Below, one piece after another: positions 1 to 12,435 of a DNA stretch of 64,000 nt. A program made the translations under genes and the position numbers. The notes beneath the pieces are model-generated. The model made no database searches, was not told the origin of the DNA, and saw only the letters and a list, made by a program, of their open reading frames with translations. The DNA lies in the NCBI RefSeq assembly GCF_028583425.1, contig NC_072801.1:19426001-19490000 (forward strand), written 5' to 3'. The first letter of the stretch is position 1, and the number at the start of each line of letters is the position of its first letter. Source of the stretch: Eublepharis macularius (Eukaryota > Chordata > Lepidosauria > Squamata > Eublepharidae).

Positions 1-235
1 CCTGGGCTTGAACCCAGGACCTTGTGGATGCCAGCCTTGCATGCAAATACACAAAGCTGCCTTCTACCAAATGAGACTGCAGATTTATCGGGTAAGTGCT
101 GTCTCCTAGGTGTGGCAGCAGTTCTCCAGAGAAAAGTCTTTCCCAGCCCCTGATGCCTGAGATCCTTTCACTGAAAATGCCCAGGTCTGAACCTGGGGCC
201 TTCTGCACGCTAAGCTGATGTCCTGTGCTAAAAAC
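1..235 (-). mobile_element. Fragments of the second tRNA-related SINE family
   Basis: Two partial inverted heads are visible (gcttgaacccaggacc near 7 and ggtctgaacctggggccttc near 182). The window edge cuts the first. Confidence 0.45.
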
Positions 236-1464
236 TAATTGGAAAAACATTTCTCTCTTCCTGTGCCTCTCTTACACGCACACACAACACAGCATCAGCC
301 ACAAAAAATGTACACAGTCACTCTGTATATAAAAAGTAACCCATTCACCACCATGCACATCCACACAGTCTCTCCTCCCGGACACATCTGGATGCACAGA
401 GTCCCCTGCCACTGAGGATGCGTGCTCTGCCATGATCCCCAACACTGGTGTAGGCAGAAAGCCTCCCACATTATCATCACTCTGACAAAGTTGTCCACCG
501 CCAAGAAGCAGCCCTAAAAATACCAGATGCACCTGTGTTTATTGAACAGGTGGGGAAAAATACAATTTGGAACTTTGATGAAGCTGGCTGGTGTGACATT
601 CTTCACTAGTCAATGGCACCGTGCCTCTCATTTGCAAGCTCATGTTATTCTAATCCCCCCCACACATATACACACCAAGGCTGAATCAACAACATCTCCT
701 TGATGAACACATAAACTTGTCAGCCCCCCTTCACAGCCAGCCCCTTCTGTTCTCTCTCCTGCCTAGAACAGCATTCCCCCAGTAATGTTCAGACACACCT
801 GATCATACACCTGCTGCATCACAATTCACAACCCTGTTGTGTAGCTCAAGTACACCATCTCTCCCCAGTTTGCCCTCAGCCACCCAAATCCAACACAACT
901 GGTTTATCCAGTGAAAAAGACCCATATTTCTCCCACACCCTGTAGAGCTTCCTTACCAGACTTTTCTTCCTGGCGCATGAGTTTCGCTTCAGGGTCTGCT
1001 CCTGGGATATTTGTTGCATGCCACCCCGGCTCGCTATGATTCCTCCACTGGGAAGGATGGGGTCTTTCAGCCTGTCATTCAATTGCATGATTTTTTAAAT
1101 TTCCTCTCTTGTGCTTGGCAAGCGAGTGCACCCCGCCCCCCAGCGTGGTTTGCGCAGGCACCTGCTACATTTTTAGCAACTTGGATTCCTTTCTCTCAGC
1201 TCGTCTTCCCTTCAAATATTATTCCCCCCCCCCACTTGAAAACCCCAAGGATGTATCTGGAGGAAGCATCTCTCGGAAACACAGGAATCCATCTGTCTGT
1301 CACCAGATGGAGATGTTGCCAAATAGCAACACGTAGGAGGGTCAATGCAAAAGAGCCAGTGGAATTTGGAGGGGATTTCCCCCTCCCCCAATCCAGCAGC
1401 AGCTGTAGAGGAAAATGTGCTCCAGCAGCAAACTGTCATGACATACCAAAAAACAAATACCAGA
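236..1464. other. Intergenic, nothing recognised
   Basis: Single-copy-looking sequence with CA-rich stretches near 275-300 and 655-675. I see no gene, splice-supported exon or clear repeat here. Confidence 0.5.
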
Positions 1465-1750
1465 TCCATCAGGACCAACCGAACTGGCACAAAATGGTGT
1501 AAGCGTTGAGGCTCACCAGAGCTCTTCATCAGGCTGGGTGTTAACAGTTTCAAAAAGAAAAAAAGAAGGGTAGAAAGCAGAATTCTCAGACCATGTGATA
1601 AGGTCACGGGAATTCTGCCTTCTACCCTTCAGTCTTTTAAAATATTTTGTAACATCCAGCCTGATGAAGAGCTCTATTGCGCTCAAAAGCTTGCAGAGTT
1701 TTGTGTTGATTTGGTTGGTCCTAATAGAAGTTATTACACGGATTTCTTGT
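1465..1750. repeat. Foldback of two inverted copies of a Penelope-end-like sequence
   Basis: agagctcttcatcaggctg at about 1518 and its inverse at about 1657, gggtagaaagcagaattc at about 1569 and its near-inverse at about 1609, and aggaccaacc near 1470 with its partner near 1711, make one long interrupted palindrome. Confidence 0.55.
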
Positions 1751-2254
1751 TTGGGGTTTTTTTTTCATGGATCATTATGGCTCTACAACAGAAACAGAGC
1801 AACACCTGGAAAAGAAAATGCTGTCCATGTCAGAAACCAGAATAAGAAATCACGTCAGTCATCACCACCTTCGCTTCCAGTCCTAAAATCAGACAGCTAT
1901 CCACTGGAATTCCAGCAAGCAAATTTCCTCAGAAGTGGATTACTGTACCTAGGGAACTCACCAGATCAAGTGGGACTTAGGAAACAGGAGTCTCACGGCA
2001 CTTTAAAAGACTAGCAGCATTTTATTCCAGATCAGCCTTCATGGAGCAGAGCTCACTTCTTCAGATGCTACAAGGGGATATTCACAATGAAGACATTTTA
2101 TGCAGGAGGTATTTATAAAATAAACAACAGCAAGGACCCATGAAACACAGGAAGTTTAGAGTGAAGTGTGTTCATGTACAATTCACATCTAATCAGGAAA
2201 AAAAATTATTTTTTGTTTTATTTTTTTTCACTTCATTTACACCCCATCCCCCCC

Positions 2255-2430
2255 AGGTCAGTTTACATCATTCTCCTCTCTGTCATTTTACCCCCACCAT
2301 AACTCAGTGAGGTAGGTTAGGCTGAGAGTGTGAGACTGGCCCAAGGTCACTTCCATGGCATAATGGGGATTTGAACCTGGGTTTACCAGATCCTAGTCCA
2401 CCACTCCAACCACTACACCACACTGCCTGT
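2255..2430 (-). mobile_element. Older tRNA-derived SINE, inverted
   Basis: Marks are ataactcagtgaggtaggtt, gcccaaggtcacttccatgg, ggatttgaacctgg and caaccactacacca. Confidence 0.6.
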
Positions 2431-2526
2431 ACTGCTGTAATGGATAGGGAGTTCCAGGTTTTGCCCACAGATTTGTCCCTAAGAGTGAGAAGGCTGTTCA
2501 GCTATGTTTGGCTAATCCCGGCAGCC

Positions 2527-2790
2527 AGCAAACTGGTTCACTTAACTGTAATGATGGCTGTGAGGACCGATGGCTGCACACGGGGGTTAAAAAGATTCAT
2601 GGAGGAGAGATCTATCACTGGCTGAGTAAACGGATCCTTCATCTTCAGAGGAAAGCCTTGGCCTATGTGCCCTCTTTGCTGGCCCTTCAGGGCACCTGGT
2701 TGGGCACTGAGTGAAATCAGATGCTGGAGGACTAGATGGTCCACTGGTCTGATCCCGCAGGCTCCACTTATGTTATGGAGGGCTCAGGAT
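2527..2790 (+). mobile_element. CR1/L3-type LINE 3' relic
   Basis: It ends with the typical ggaggactagatggtccactg and tctgatcccgcaggctcc phrases of this tail family. Confidence 0.45.
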
Positions 2791-2954
2791 TCTGGCCGGC
2801 CCCCTCCATTTCCAGCCCTTCCTTGGAGATCAGGTGCAGTCTAGTTTTGAAGATCTTCTGCCTTCTTTCCTCTGCCTTTCTTGTGTTTTGGGTCATTGAC
2901 CTTCATGATCACTGCTTTGGGGTATGATCTCGGTCAGATTTTAATTGCCATGGG

Positions 2955-3214
2955 CAGGGCTTTTTTTCTGGGAAAAGAGGTGGTGGAACTCAGTGGGTTG
3001 CTCTCAGGGAAAATGGTCACATGGCTGGTGGCCCCGCCCCCTGATCTCCAGACAGAGGGAAGTTTAGATTGCCCTCCGCTCCGCTTGGCAGCATGGAGAG
3101 CAATCTACACTCCCCTCTGTTTGGAGATCAGGGGGCAGGGCCACCAGCCATGTGACCATTTTCAAGAGGTTCCGGAACTCTGTTCCCCCGTGTTCCCCCT
3201 GAAAAAAAGCCCTG
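2955..3214 (+). mobile_element. hAT-type foldback MITE, copy A
   Basis: Ends are CAGGGCTTTTTTTC and its inverse (GAAAAAAAGCCCTG). The interior is a long imperfect palindrome around gatctccagacagaggg. Target-site duplication: gccatggg / gccgtggg (one mismatch). Confidence 0.85.
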
Positions 3215-3222
3215 GCCGTGGG

Positions 3223-5127
3223 CCATTTCAGGAGTCAGTCTGGGCTGAGAAGAGGGTATGTCGACCAATGCACAAACACACTGGGTTTAATCTCAGTATA
3301 ACCACCTCAAACTCTTGGTTGTGTGAACAAATCCTGGCTCACCCAGCCAGCTTTCCTCCATCTTGGAGTAGATACCACGGCAAATGGGTCAGAGGGACGG
3401 AGAGAAGCCTCAGGTCTGGCATGGCTGTTGTACCCAAATGGGGTATCGGGACCCGCACAGTGTGCTGCCCATTTGCCTTCTATTAATCCTGATAATTAAT
3501 TAGGACTCTGTGGGAGTCTGAGCAAGCAGAATGCAGTTTTATCACTGTTTATCTTCACAGACTTCCTTGGGAACAAAAGCAGCCAACGTGATTAGCTCCA
3601 TAAAATGGCAGGGCTTTAAAAAGGAAGGAGGCGGGAAAGAGAAGGAACAAGCAGCGAAAAGAGTAGCTACAGGAAGGCATCATCAGCGTATGACCCAGAG
3701 CTGCCTTTTAATGAGGAAAACAAAATCCCCAGCTCATAAGGCAAAAATGCATCAGGCTGTTTCACCATGATGATTTCTCACATCCAGTTCTCCCTGCTCT
3801 TTCTCTTGCCCAATGTCATCTCCTGCCCCACTGCTGGGGGCCTTTTTCAGGCCAGATCACTGTAGCACAGGGTCATTATAACAATCTGTTGCCACAACCT
3901 ACTAGCTCCCCTGCATTCTCAGATTCCTGTCAAAGACTCTAGCCCTTTTCAGCTTGGCAATATATAGGATGGACCGTCCCCATTTTACCTCAGTGGTTCA
4001 AATCACCTCAGAGAGAAGGGCGGCTTCCTTTCTACAAATCAAATCAAAAGAAAAGTCTGCAACATTCTCATAGGATGTTTAGAAGAAAGCAAGGGGCTCA
4101 GATCAAAGAACCATACTCAAGCCAGAAATAGAATGGGAGCAGGTGGAGAGACCTTTCAGCTCCTATTGCCGTTGTACCCTCCAGCCCTCCTCTGTGGGGG
4201 TGCTGAATTGCAGCAGAGAGTCAGCAAATAACTATTTTTTCAGTTAAGCTACCAAAGTGGTGCAGGGATTAAGGAATGTGAGTGCCAATGGCCAAGTCCC
4301 CAAGCTTAATACGATCCTTCTTTGGATATAGCAGTAAGGAATTAGTACACTTGTACTTAAAGAGTTCATGGAGAATAAACAAGGGATCCAGAATGCACAA
4401 CTCAGCCAGTCTCAAGGAGCAAAAAGCACATTCCACTCCACAGTCTCAAAAGCAAAACCACTTTTCTGGCCCAACTGACTCACAAGAGCCCTGCACAAAA
4501 TGGATGACGAATCTGTTTGTATAGAGTTAGAGGACTGCCTGCCCATTCATGTCTGAAAACATCATATTGTGCAGGCCTCTTTCTGCCTCCATCAAATCTT
4601 TTACCTGTGTCAATGGGTTGAGATTTGAAAAGGGTTTCACATTCTCTCTCCCCTTTGTTCTTTCCTGCATTTTTCTCCCTCAGCTTTATCCAATTTCTTT
4701 CTCTGTGCTGAATCCCTTGTCATGCCCAATTCCTTTGGCTGAATTCAAAAACGCCAAGAATCATATAGCCCTCTTTCTTGTTTGCCTCCTGTTCTTTCAT
4801 CGGGTGTTCTAAACCGCGGCTCGGATTTACCTCAGAAGCTGCCTCGGCCCATTCCCCATTTTCCAAGATAAATCCAGCTTGTTATCTGACCACCCACAAT
4901 GCCCTAATTGGCAATGCCAGTACAAGCACGTTTTCTTTTTATTTCAGTATTGTAATTTTTTTTTTAAAAAAATCCTCTAAATCTGGCCTTCAGACCTCAG
5001 GTCCCCGTCGCTTTGCATTGTCTGCTTTTCTTTTAGAAACCACAACAACTTTTCTCTTTCGATGGAGACTCCTTGCTGTGCCTGTAACGACAGTTCTCAC
5101 AACGAGACCAGCGCAGGCAATCCATTA
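3223..5127. other. Intergenic, nothing recognised
   Basis: Lies between MITE copies A and B. Several short open frames occur, but none has domain similarity or splice support. Confidence 0.45.
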
Positions 5128-5135
5128 CTCACAGA

Positions 5136-5454
5136 CAGGGCTTTTTTTCTGGGAAAAGAGGTGGTGGAACTCAGTGGTGGAACTCAGGACCACACAATGA
5201 TGTCACTTTGGGTCAGCTGGAACAAGGGGGTTGTTTTTTAAAGTTTAGAACACCCTCGGCGAAAATGGTCACACGGCCGGTGGCCCCATCCCCTAATCTC
5301 CAGACAGAGGGGAGAGACCCCGCTGCAGCGGCGCGGAAGGCAATCTAAACTCCCCTCTGTCTGGAGATCAGGGGGCGGGGCCACTGGCCATGTGACCATT
5401 TTTAAGAGGTGTCAGAACTCTGTTCCACCGCATTCCAGCTGAAAAAAAGCCCTG
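5136..5454 (+). mobile_element. hAT-type foldback MITE, copy B (long variant)
   Basis: It has the same ends as the other copies. A perfect 8-bp target duplication ctcacaga flanks it. It carries an extra segment of about 60 bp (from ggaccacacaatgatgtcac) shared with copy D. Confidence 0.85.
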
Positions 5455-5939
5455 CTCACAGAGAAACTTCAGCAGATGCTGGCGCTGTTCACATCAGCTG
5501 CCACAAATCAGGACTTTCCAGAGCCTCAGATCAACATTCCAAAATGGAAACCATGTTGGGAGATGATTAAAAGGTAATAATCTGCCACGATTCACCAGGG
5601 CCCCACGTCAAGTGGAGCACAGTCATTCTACAAACACAGCTGCTGCAGTTTTTTCCCAAATGCAAGAGGCTGTGTATGTTTCTCCTTAGACAAGATGTTC
5701 CAGGAGAGCCTTTCAGAATGGCTGAGGTCCAGTGGCAATAGAACCCAGCTTTGGTGGTGCTCTGGTGGTACACAGCTACCTGAGACCCTGGAGAGATCCT
5801 GACAATCAGAAGAGACAAGACTTACCTGGACAGATCAAAGGCAGTTTTGTGACTAAGGCACTCTCTGTATGGGGCTGCCTTAGTAACGTTCTTGGAAACT
5901 GCCCAAAATTAGGCTGACTAGCTATCTATCAACTAGGGC

Positions 5940-6330
5940 TGACTAACAGGATATCTTAATTGTACCTACCGGGACTGACTTCCAGTCCTATTTTTGGATC
6001 CCAATTCAAAGCACTGGTTTTGACATTATAAAGCCTTACATTATTTGGACCAGGCTATCTCGGGGACTGATCCACAACTTGCTTCTGGCCCCGTTGGATG
6101 GGGAGATAATCTACTGAGGTCCTACACCAACATTTTGAAGAGTAGTTTTGCTTGACAGGGCCTTTCCAGTGATGGCACCAAGATTATTGAACAATGGAGC
6201 ACCTATGAAACTCCATTAGCCCTTTCCCAGTGGCTTTTAGGAAGGCAGTAAAGCTTGTTTCAAACTTGGCTGGCTGAATCTTTTGAGTTCTAATTCTTTT
6301 CTCAAGCTGCTAGTTAACATCCTTGGTTTT
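5940..6330 (+). mobile_element. CR1/L3-type LINE 3' relic
   Basis: Phrases such as cccaattcaaagcactggtt, ataaagccttacattatttg and ctatctcggggactgatcc match the 3' region of L3/CR1-like LINEs. No intact frame remains. Confidence 0.5.
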
Positions 6331-6334
6331 CCTT

Positions 6335-6530
6335 TTTCATTCCAGTGAGATGTAGTGGTTAGGGTATCAGATCAGGATCCAGGTTCAAAACTCCACTGTC
6401 GTGAAATTTTGCTGTCACACACACTCAGCCTGACCTACCCAACAAGGCCATTGTGAGCATAAAATGGAAAACAGGAGGAGGATGTAAGCGGCTTGGGGTA
6501 CACTGAAGTGGACAGGCAGAGAAGATATAA
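6335..6530 (+). mobile_element. Older tRNA-derived SINE
   Basis: A divergent tRNA-like head (gatgtagtggttagggtatc, aggttcaaaactcc) and a body with aaggccattgtgagcataaa identify an older relative of the Sauria SINEs. Confidence 0.55.
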
Positions 6531-7387
6531 ATGAAGTATACATTTTTTTTCTTTACTTGTATTTTGTGTTGCTGTTTTACATATATGTAAGCTGCCTTGG
6601 AGTATACTTGTGCCAAAAACTGAGATGAACATGGCAGGGAGCATTTTTAAAGCCACACATTGGCAAAGGCTTTCCACGCTCCTCTTTGCAGATGGAGGAA
6701 TGACGCCCACATTTTCATATGTATGAGAATGTCTTTGAATGATTAATATGTAAGGCTGGCTTCTTGACAGACCCCATGAATCGCAAGACCATCTGTCAGG
6801 CAGCAAAACGTGTCTAAGGAATGCCCAGGGAAGTACAGCATTTCGGCACCAAGCTTTCTGAATCCACCTTAGCAATGGGCTCTCCAGCACTAATTTTCTG
6901 TAGATTTTTTATACTGCTAACCAATGTCCAGAACGGCAAAGAAATATTTCTCATTATGTCGAATGCAGTGGCTAGACAGCTCTCTCAAAAGAAACAGAGG
7001 GAAAAAAATGATTCACTTCCTCTATAACTGTTGATCTAATGCTTAGTTCATTCAGGAAGTGGAATTTCTCAGTCCCCTGCCAAGAAGAACAAAACAGCTG
7101 AACATAAAGAAGCCTTCAAAAAGCATGAACGCCACATGTAAAGTGGTCTGGGTTCAAAATGCAAGTGAGCAGGAGTGGGGCTTGCATCGTTCTCTTCCTG
7201 CTGTTGAGATTTTTTGGTGTTTTCCTGGGGAAGTTTTAATGTGTGGTTTTATTTTAAGGTGGTTGAAATCTGCTTTGGGAACGCACTTGAAGATTAGATA
7301 TAAACACCCAAATAAATCACAAACACTAAAATACATTTTTAAAACATAAATATCTGACAAAATAGCCTCCAATGGAATTCCTGTTTT

Positions 7388-7546
7388 TACCAAAATATAA
7401 CCTTGTTTGGTAATCGAATGGGAGACTTTCAACGATGACCAGGGTTGCAGAGGCAGGCAATAGCAAACCACCTGCTAGTCTCTTGACCAGGGGGTCACCA
7501 AAAGTCAACTCTGACTTGAGGGCACTCTCCACCACCAACAACTGCT
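7388..7546 (+). mobile_element. 5S-rRNA-derived SINE, 5'-degraded
   Basis: The body and tail are clear (ggtaatcgaatgggagac, ccagggttgcagaggcagg, actctccaccaccaac). The 5S head is largely lost. Confidence 0.65.
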
Positions 7547-8113
7547 ACGTACTTGACAGGCCTTGTTCCCTTTAGCTGCTTTTTCGCAGTGCCGTCTACA
7601 GCCACTGGTTTCAATTGGTATAGACTGAACTAACTCTGGTTGGGTAGCATTCCTAGTCTAGTCTGCTGCCTATGATTTTGGCCTTCTGACCTGTGAGAGC
7701 ATAATTCTGGCTCCTCCTCTTCCTGCTGCCTGGCTCTGATGTCACATAACTTCCTGTCATGTACTTAGAACCCCGCCCCCTGGATTCTTGTAATATACAA
7801 CTACTCCTTCCACACCCACACTCTCATTGTCCTTTGCAAGTACTGACCAAAACCCATCCTTCTTCAGAATGGTAGCAATAAGTTTATTACACACAAATTG
7901 GCAGAATTCTGTAGCAAATGTCATAGTTTGGTCTGGCGATACTCTTTCCTCCTATATATCTTCTACCCTTATATACAGTTTTGTATTTCTATCTGACAGC
8001 AGTTGCAAATCGAATTTGTTATCACCAAGACAATCAGTCACAAAAAAATGGCAGTTGCAATAGCACTTCAGAGCAGCATTATAAAAGTTTTAAAAACACC
8101 TAAGCAAGATTTA

Positions 8114-8201
8114 TAGCGCAATCCTATGCTGAATTACTCCAGTCTAAGCTCATTGATTTCAATGGGCTTAGACTGGAGTAACTCTACATAGGATTGCACT
8201 G
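8114..8201. mobile_element. 88-bp Harbinger-like MITE
   Basis: The element is one palindrome centred on attgatttcaatgggctta, with ends matching CAGTGCAATCC and its inverse. It is flanked by TTA on both sides, the 3-bp target duplication typical of PIF/Harbinger transposons. Confidence 0.65.
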
Positions 8202-8675
8202 TTAAACTATCAGTGCTGAGCGCATTTATCCTTGTTCATTTGACGCTGAGGATACTTTCAGCAACTTCTCTGCATCATGTATTGAAAATCTGTGTCGGGT
8301 CATTGCAGTCCGTGCAAGGAGAGGCAGGAAAATCCTGCACGCCCAAGGCATCACCTATTGATGATTCGGAGGTCCAGCGGCCTCAGTAGTTTCACCGATA
8401 CTTTTAGTGCCTGGGAAAACTTTGGAACAATCTGGTTTGGTAAGAGGGTAGAAAGCAGCAGTGGAGACACAACAGGCTCTCTTTTTACAAAATCCACCAG
8501 CTCTTTTGTGATTCCTCTTCAGTTCAAAGGCATTTGATCAGGCTAGCTTCTTGGTAAAGCATTCTCTTAGTGTACAAACAAGCAGGCTCAGATGTCTCGA
8601 AACAGCTGTTTATTATTAGTGGCAAGTTTCAAATCAGAGCAACTTTTTATTCAAACAATAGCAGTGCAATTTTTT

Positions 8676-8794
8676 TAAAAAAATCTTTAAAGCTAGAAAA
8701 ATTGTAACATTCAAAACTTAGTTAACATCTTTTAAAAATATTACATCTAGCTTTAAAAAATCTTTAAAGCTAGAAAAATTGTAACATTCAAAAC
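8676..8794. repeat. Local tandem duplication, 77-bp period
   Basis: A block of about 40 bp containing ctttaaagctagaaaaattg occurs at about 8677-8717 and again at about 8754-8794 with almost no differences. The spacing indicates a 77-bp duplicated unit of recent origin. Confidence 0.6.
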
Positions 8795-9508
8795 CTTCCC
8801 TGGCACTGGTACCTGAATAACCCTTGGAATGCTTCTGCAGCCTTCAGCAAGCCCTAAAAATGAAACACAAAGGAGTCATCCTTATTGTTTCCACCTGTGT
8901 AAAACATGGGAAAAGGGAGGCCTCTCTCTCCCCTGCCCCAGAAGGGTAGAAAAGGCACAAGGATAGGACACGTATCTAACGTGCGCTTCTCCTTTTGGCA
9001 CTTGTTAGAATGTATGAAAGAGCTCAGCATGTGGCCGGATCAATAACCAATAACAGCAATCGTACCACAATCGTCCATTGCAAGTTCAGTATGTGGAGTG
9101 TGTTGTTTTGCAGAGATTCAGCACTCAAAACCGGAATATTTTAACACAACAGAAGCAAGTTCTTAGTTGATAAATAATGATGTATGAATGAGCACGTGTA
9201 TCAAACGGCTCCTTTAAGAGTTGCATTGTAAAGAGACAGTTTGGCAAGGTATAAACTCCTGCCCCTCATAATGCAGCCACATAGGGCAGAATCCTCCCTT
9301 CTATGCCACTCTTAAAGGTACAGGAACTCTCTCAGGGTCTGGTCCACAAGCAACTCTACAGAAAACTGTACCTTACAATATAGGGAGTGCACGCTTCTGC
9401 AAGTGTACTGCAAGTGTACTGCAAGTCCTAAATCAACCACGCAAAAAATCAGTGCCTATACCGGTCATTTGTGACATTAGAACTTTGAATAAAGCTTTTA
9501 TATCTAAT

Positions 9509-9544
9509 CACCTGGGAGCCATTATGGCTCACCCCAGGTGATCA
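9509..9544. repeat. 36-nt near-perfect hairpin
   Basis: The arms ATCACCTGGG and CCCAGGTGAT enclose a second inverted pair (AGCCAT/ATGGCT) with a tiny loop. It lies inside the putative ITPRIPL2 3' UTR. Confidence 0.5.
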
Positions 9545-12279
9545 AAGAAGTTGTTATATCCAAGCCAGCCTTAAATGTGTTTTTATCTCTCAGCAACTGA
9601 GAGGCAGCAGCTCGGTTTAGATTTTACAGCTTTCAAGATACACCAGGCAGAGAGAAAGGCCACACAGCAGTGTCTAAAAATGATGTGCTTTGCCTGTGTA
9701 GGTCGTCAATTTAAATAGAGGTTGTCTCATTAGGGCTACAATACTGTTTAATAAACAAGCCCTTAGCCCTGCAAGCTTTCTAAACCTGCTTGCAACTCCT
9801 AATGATTAATTCTGCAGAGACAGCTGGATGACTCATACTGGCCTCTAGCCTGAACAGCTAGAGACGGAGGCACTTATAAAAAAAAAAACACCAGCAGGGA
9901 AACTAATATGGCCCTGGACTCGCCAAAATATTTTTGATTTTTAGCCAAGCGTATCTTAAAGCACAGCTTTTAAATAATCTCTTGGGTCCAACAAAAAAGA
10001 CACCCCCTTTTTAGCTTTGCAAAGCAGTCTGGGAACCACACACCAAATCTGCCTTGAGCTAAGCCAGTTCTCTAGAATTTTAGAAGTTTGGTCTCGCCAC
10101 ACTTCCACTGTAGTGCATCCCCCTGTCCTCTAGAGGGCAACATACATATTGCCACTTTCTCACAATAAAGAGAATGGGAACTCTTGGGGAGGGGGGTTAA
10201 GCCATGGGCATGAAGATTCAGCTCCTTCCCCTTCCCCACGCCATGCTCCCTGTTCGCTAAAAATACTAACTTCCACCTCAACCACTGCATTCTATGACTG
10301 GAGCAGCCTTGAACTGGGTCTCCCACTCATTTCCCATTGCCCTGCCCAACCCTCAAATGCATTATTTTATGATACCTCCTCTGTACCTTCTCCAACCTAT
10401 GTGACCAACTGCATAGCCCTCGCTGTCCATTCTTCCGTCATTTCTAACTCATTTTCCACCTTTGTTATCGTCCTAAATAAAGATGTTTCTGTTTTAAAGA
10501 TAACTGACCCCTCCAATCTGGCCTACAGTTTTTGTTAACGTTTATAATATAATGTTCCAACCGTTGTGGTTGTTGTAACAATAATAAATAGAACAGTACC
10601 AAAGACATCATCTGAAATGATTACAACGCATCTATAGTGTTAAAAAAAAATCTGAAGCCATGTGAATTGCCTCAAATTTACAGAGGCAGTGGGCTACAGA
10701 AGTCAGCCATACTTTCGTCTTTACTGTTTGCCAAACTGACCTCCATGAACCTTTCGCTCAACTTTCAGGCTACGCAATCTGGCACAAAATTCAGCATGGT
10801 TCAATCTTTACATGATGCAACTTTCAGCTACTATGTTTTGTTATTGCTATCAGAAATGTTAATCAACTGCAATATACAGAAACATAAATAAAACCTAAAT
10901 GAAAAGTAATCCAAAAAAAGTGTAAAGAAGTTGTTTGCCTTGGGATGCCGTGCCAGAACTGAGGTTAAACAAAGATTCCAATTAATCAACAGAGACCTCC
11001 TTCTACAGTCCTGGGGGAAATGATTTTGACAAAAGGAAAATGCCACTTCAAATAACCAGATCTCAGAAAAGGCGGAGGAGTAAGCTATCAATAAAGGTTG
11101 CTTGGGGTCAGTTGTACGTTGGAACAAATCTTCACAGGCATCGACACTCTTTTTCTCTATATCAGCAACACAACCCTTGAGGAAAATAGCAGCAAGGAAA
11201 GGGTTAAAGAACTCCCTTTTCTCCTCCTTGAAAAGGTAGCCCCATCAGCTGGATTTGCAGAAGGGGGAAGTTGTTTAAAATTAACACGCAACATGTTGTT
11301 TGGCCCCGGATCACAGCTGCTATTGAACAGACAGAACTTAGTTCTGCAGAAACATTAAGCCTGCAGAAGAACCCCAATCAAAACAGCTGATTAACAAATA
11401 AACCCATTTTCAGACTAGGAGTTTAACAGACCCTTCAGCACCACTCATCAATGAAATCAGAGTTCTTTCAATCCATTAAAGCCAACAGAAGCAATCTGGA
11501 GAACTTTTGGCAAGCTCAAGGTAGGTCACTCCTAAGCAGATCAGTAAACCCAGGCAGGATCAAGCTGCAAGTCTCACCCCAAAGCAAAAGGATCACTTTT
11601 AAGTGCTTCAGGATCCAGCAATTTGGACGGGAGTTGATCCTATGCTATGCAATCTAGGGTGCATTCTCTTGAGGGCTGAATTTGGAGGACTTCTTGGTAA
11701 GCATGTCTTAGGATCAAGTGGGAAGCGTTCTTAGGGTTGCATTTTTTTAAATCTGAGAAATAACTTGATGGAGACAAAAACTGGTCCTATCCATGTTACA
11801 GTCCACTCATGCTGTCTCAGGGACAAATTGTTTCTAGGTAAACATAGCCAGCATTTCCATCTTTGGGTGCTTTAGGCAGATTATGGTCATTTTAACTCTC
11901 ACATTTAACTGGTTCGCCAATCACAGTTAATTGACTCCGCTGACATCAGTGTGTGGATGAGCGATCTTATGAATCTCCATCACTGTAAATATTCCGATCA
12001 TATCCTGTTGTGATTAAAACTTAAAATCCCACTGAGATCGGCAAGGCTTCTTGTATAGATCTCGCATGATTAAGTGGGATATAGATTGCATCAGCTTGCT
12101 CTTCTTGGCCTGCAGCATTTCTTATCATGAGTTCAAATAAGACATCCAATAATCCCGATGCCAGTAATTTAAAGGAACGTACGCAATCCGAGTTCTGATT
12201 TGGGGGGGCGGGGGTTATGTTACAGCTGCCAGGACATTTGGAAATATAATGCCTTTCTATGACTATTCAGAAGGAACTG

Positions 12280-12435
12280 TGGGATTTTTAATGCTGCTTT
12301 TTATGCGTCTTGGTTTTTATTGGCTGGAGTTTTAATGTTTTTGTTTTGATTTTGAATTGTTTCATTTTCTGAGCTGCCTCAAGCATGTCTCTGAAGAGGT
12401 GGCATGTAAAACGTTTTAAATAAATAAATAATAAA
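12280..12435 (+). mobile_element. LINE/SINE 3' tail, second copy
   Basis: It resembles the copy at 38160 and ends in taaataaataaataataaaa. It is inserted in the putative ITPRIPL2 3' UTR. Confidence 0.5.

Noticed and set aside
2881-3486. Open frame of about 200 codons on the plus strand
   Set aside because: Much of it runs through MITE copy A, and the remainder has no conserved domain or splice support.
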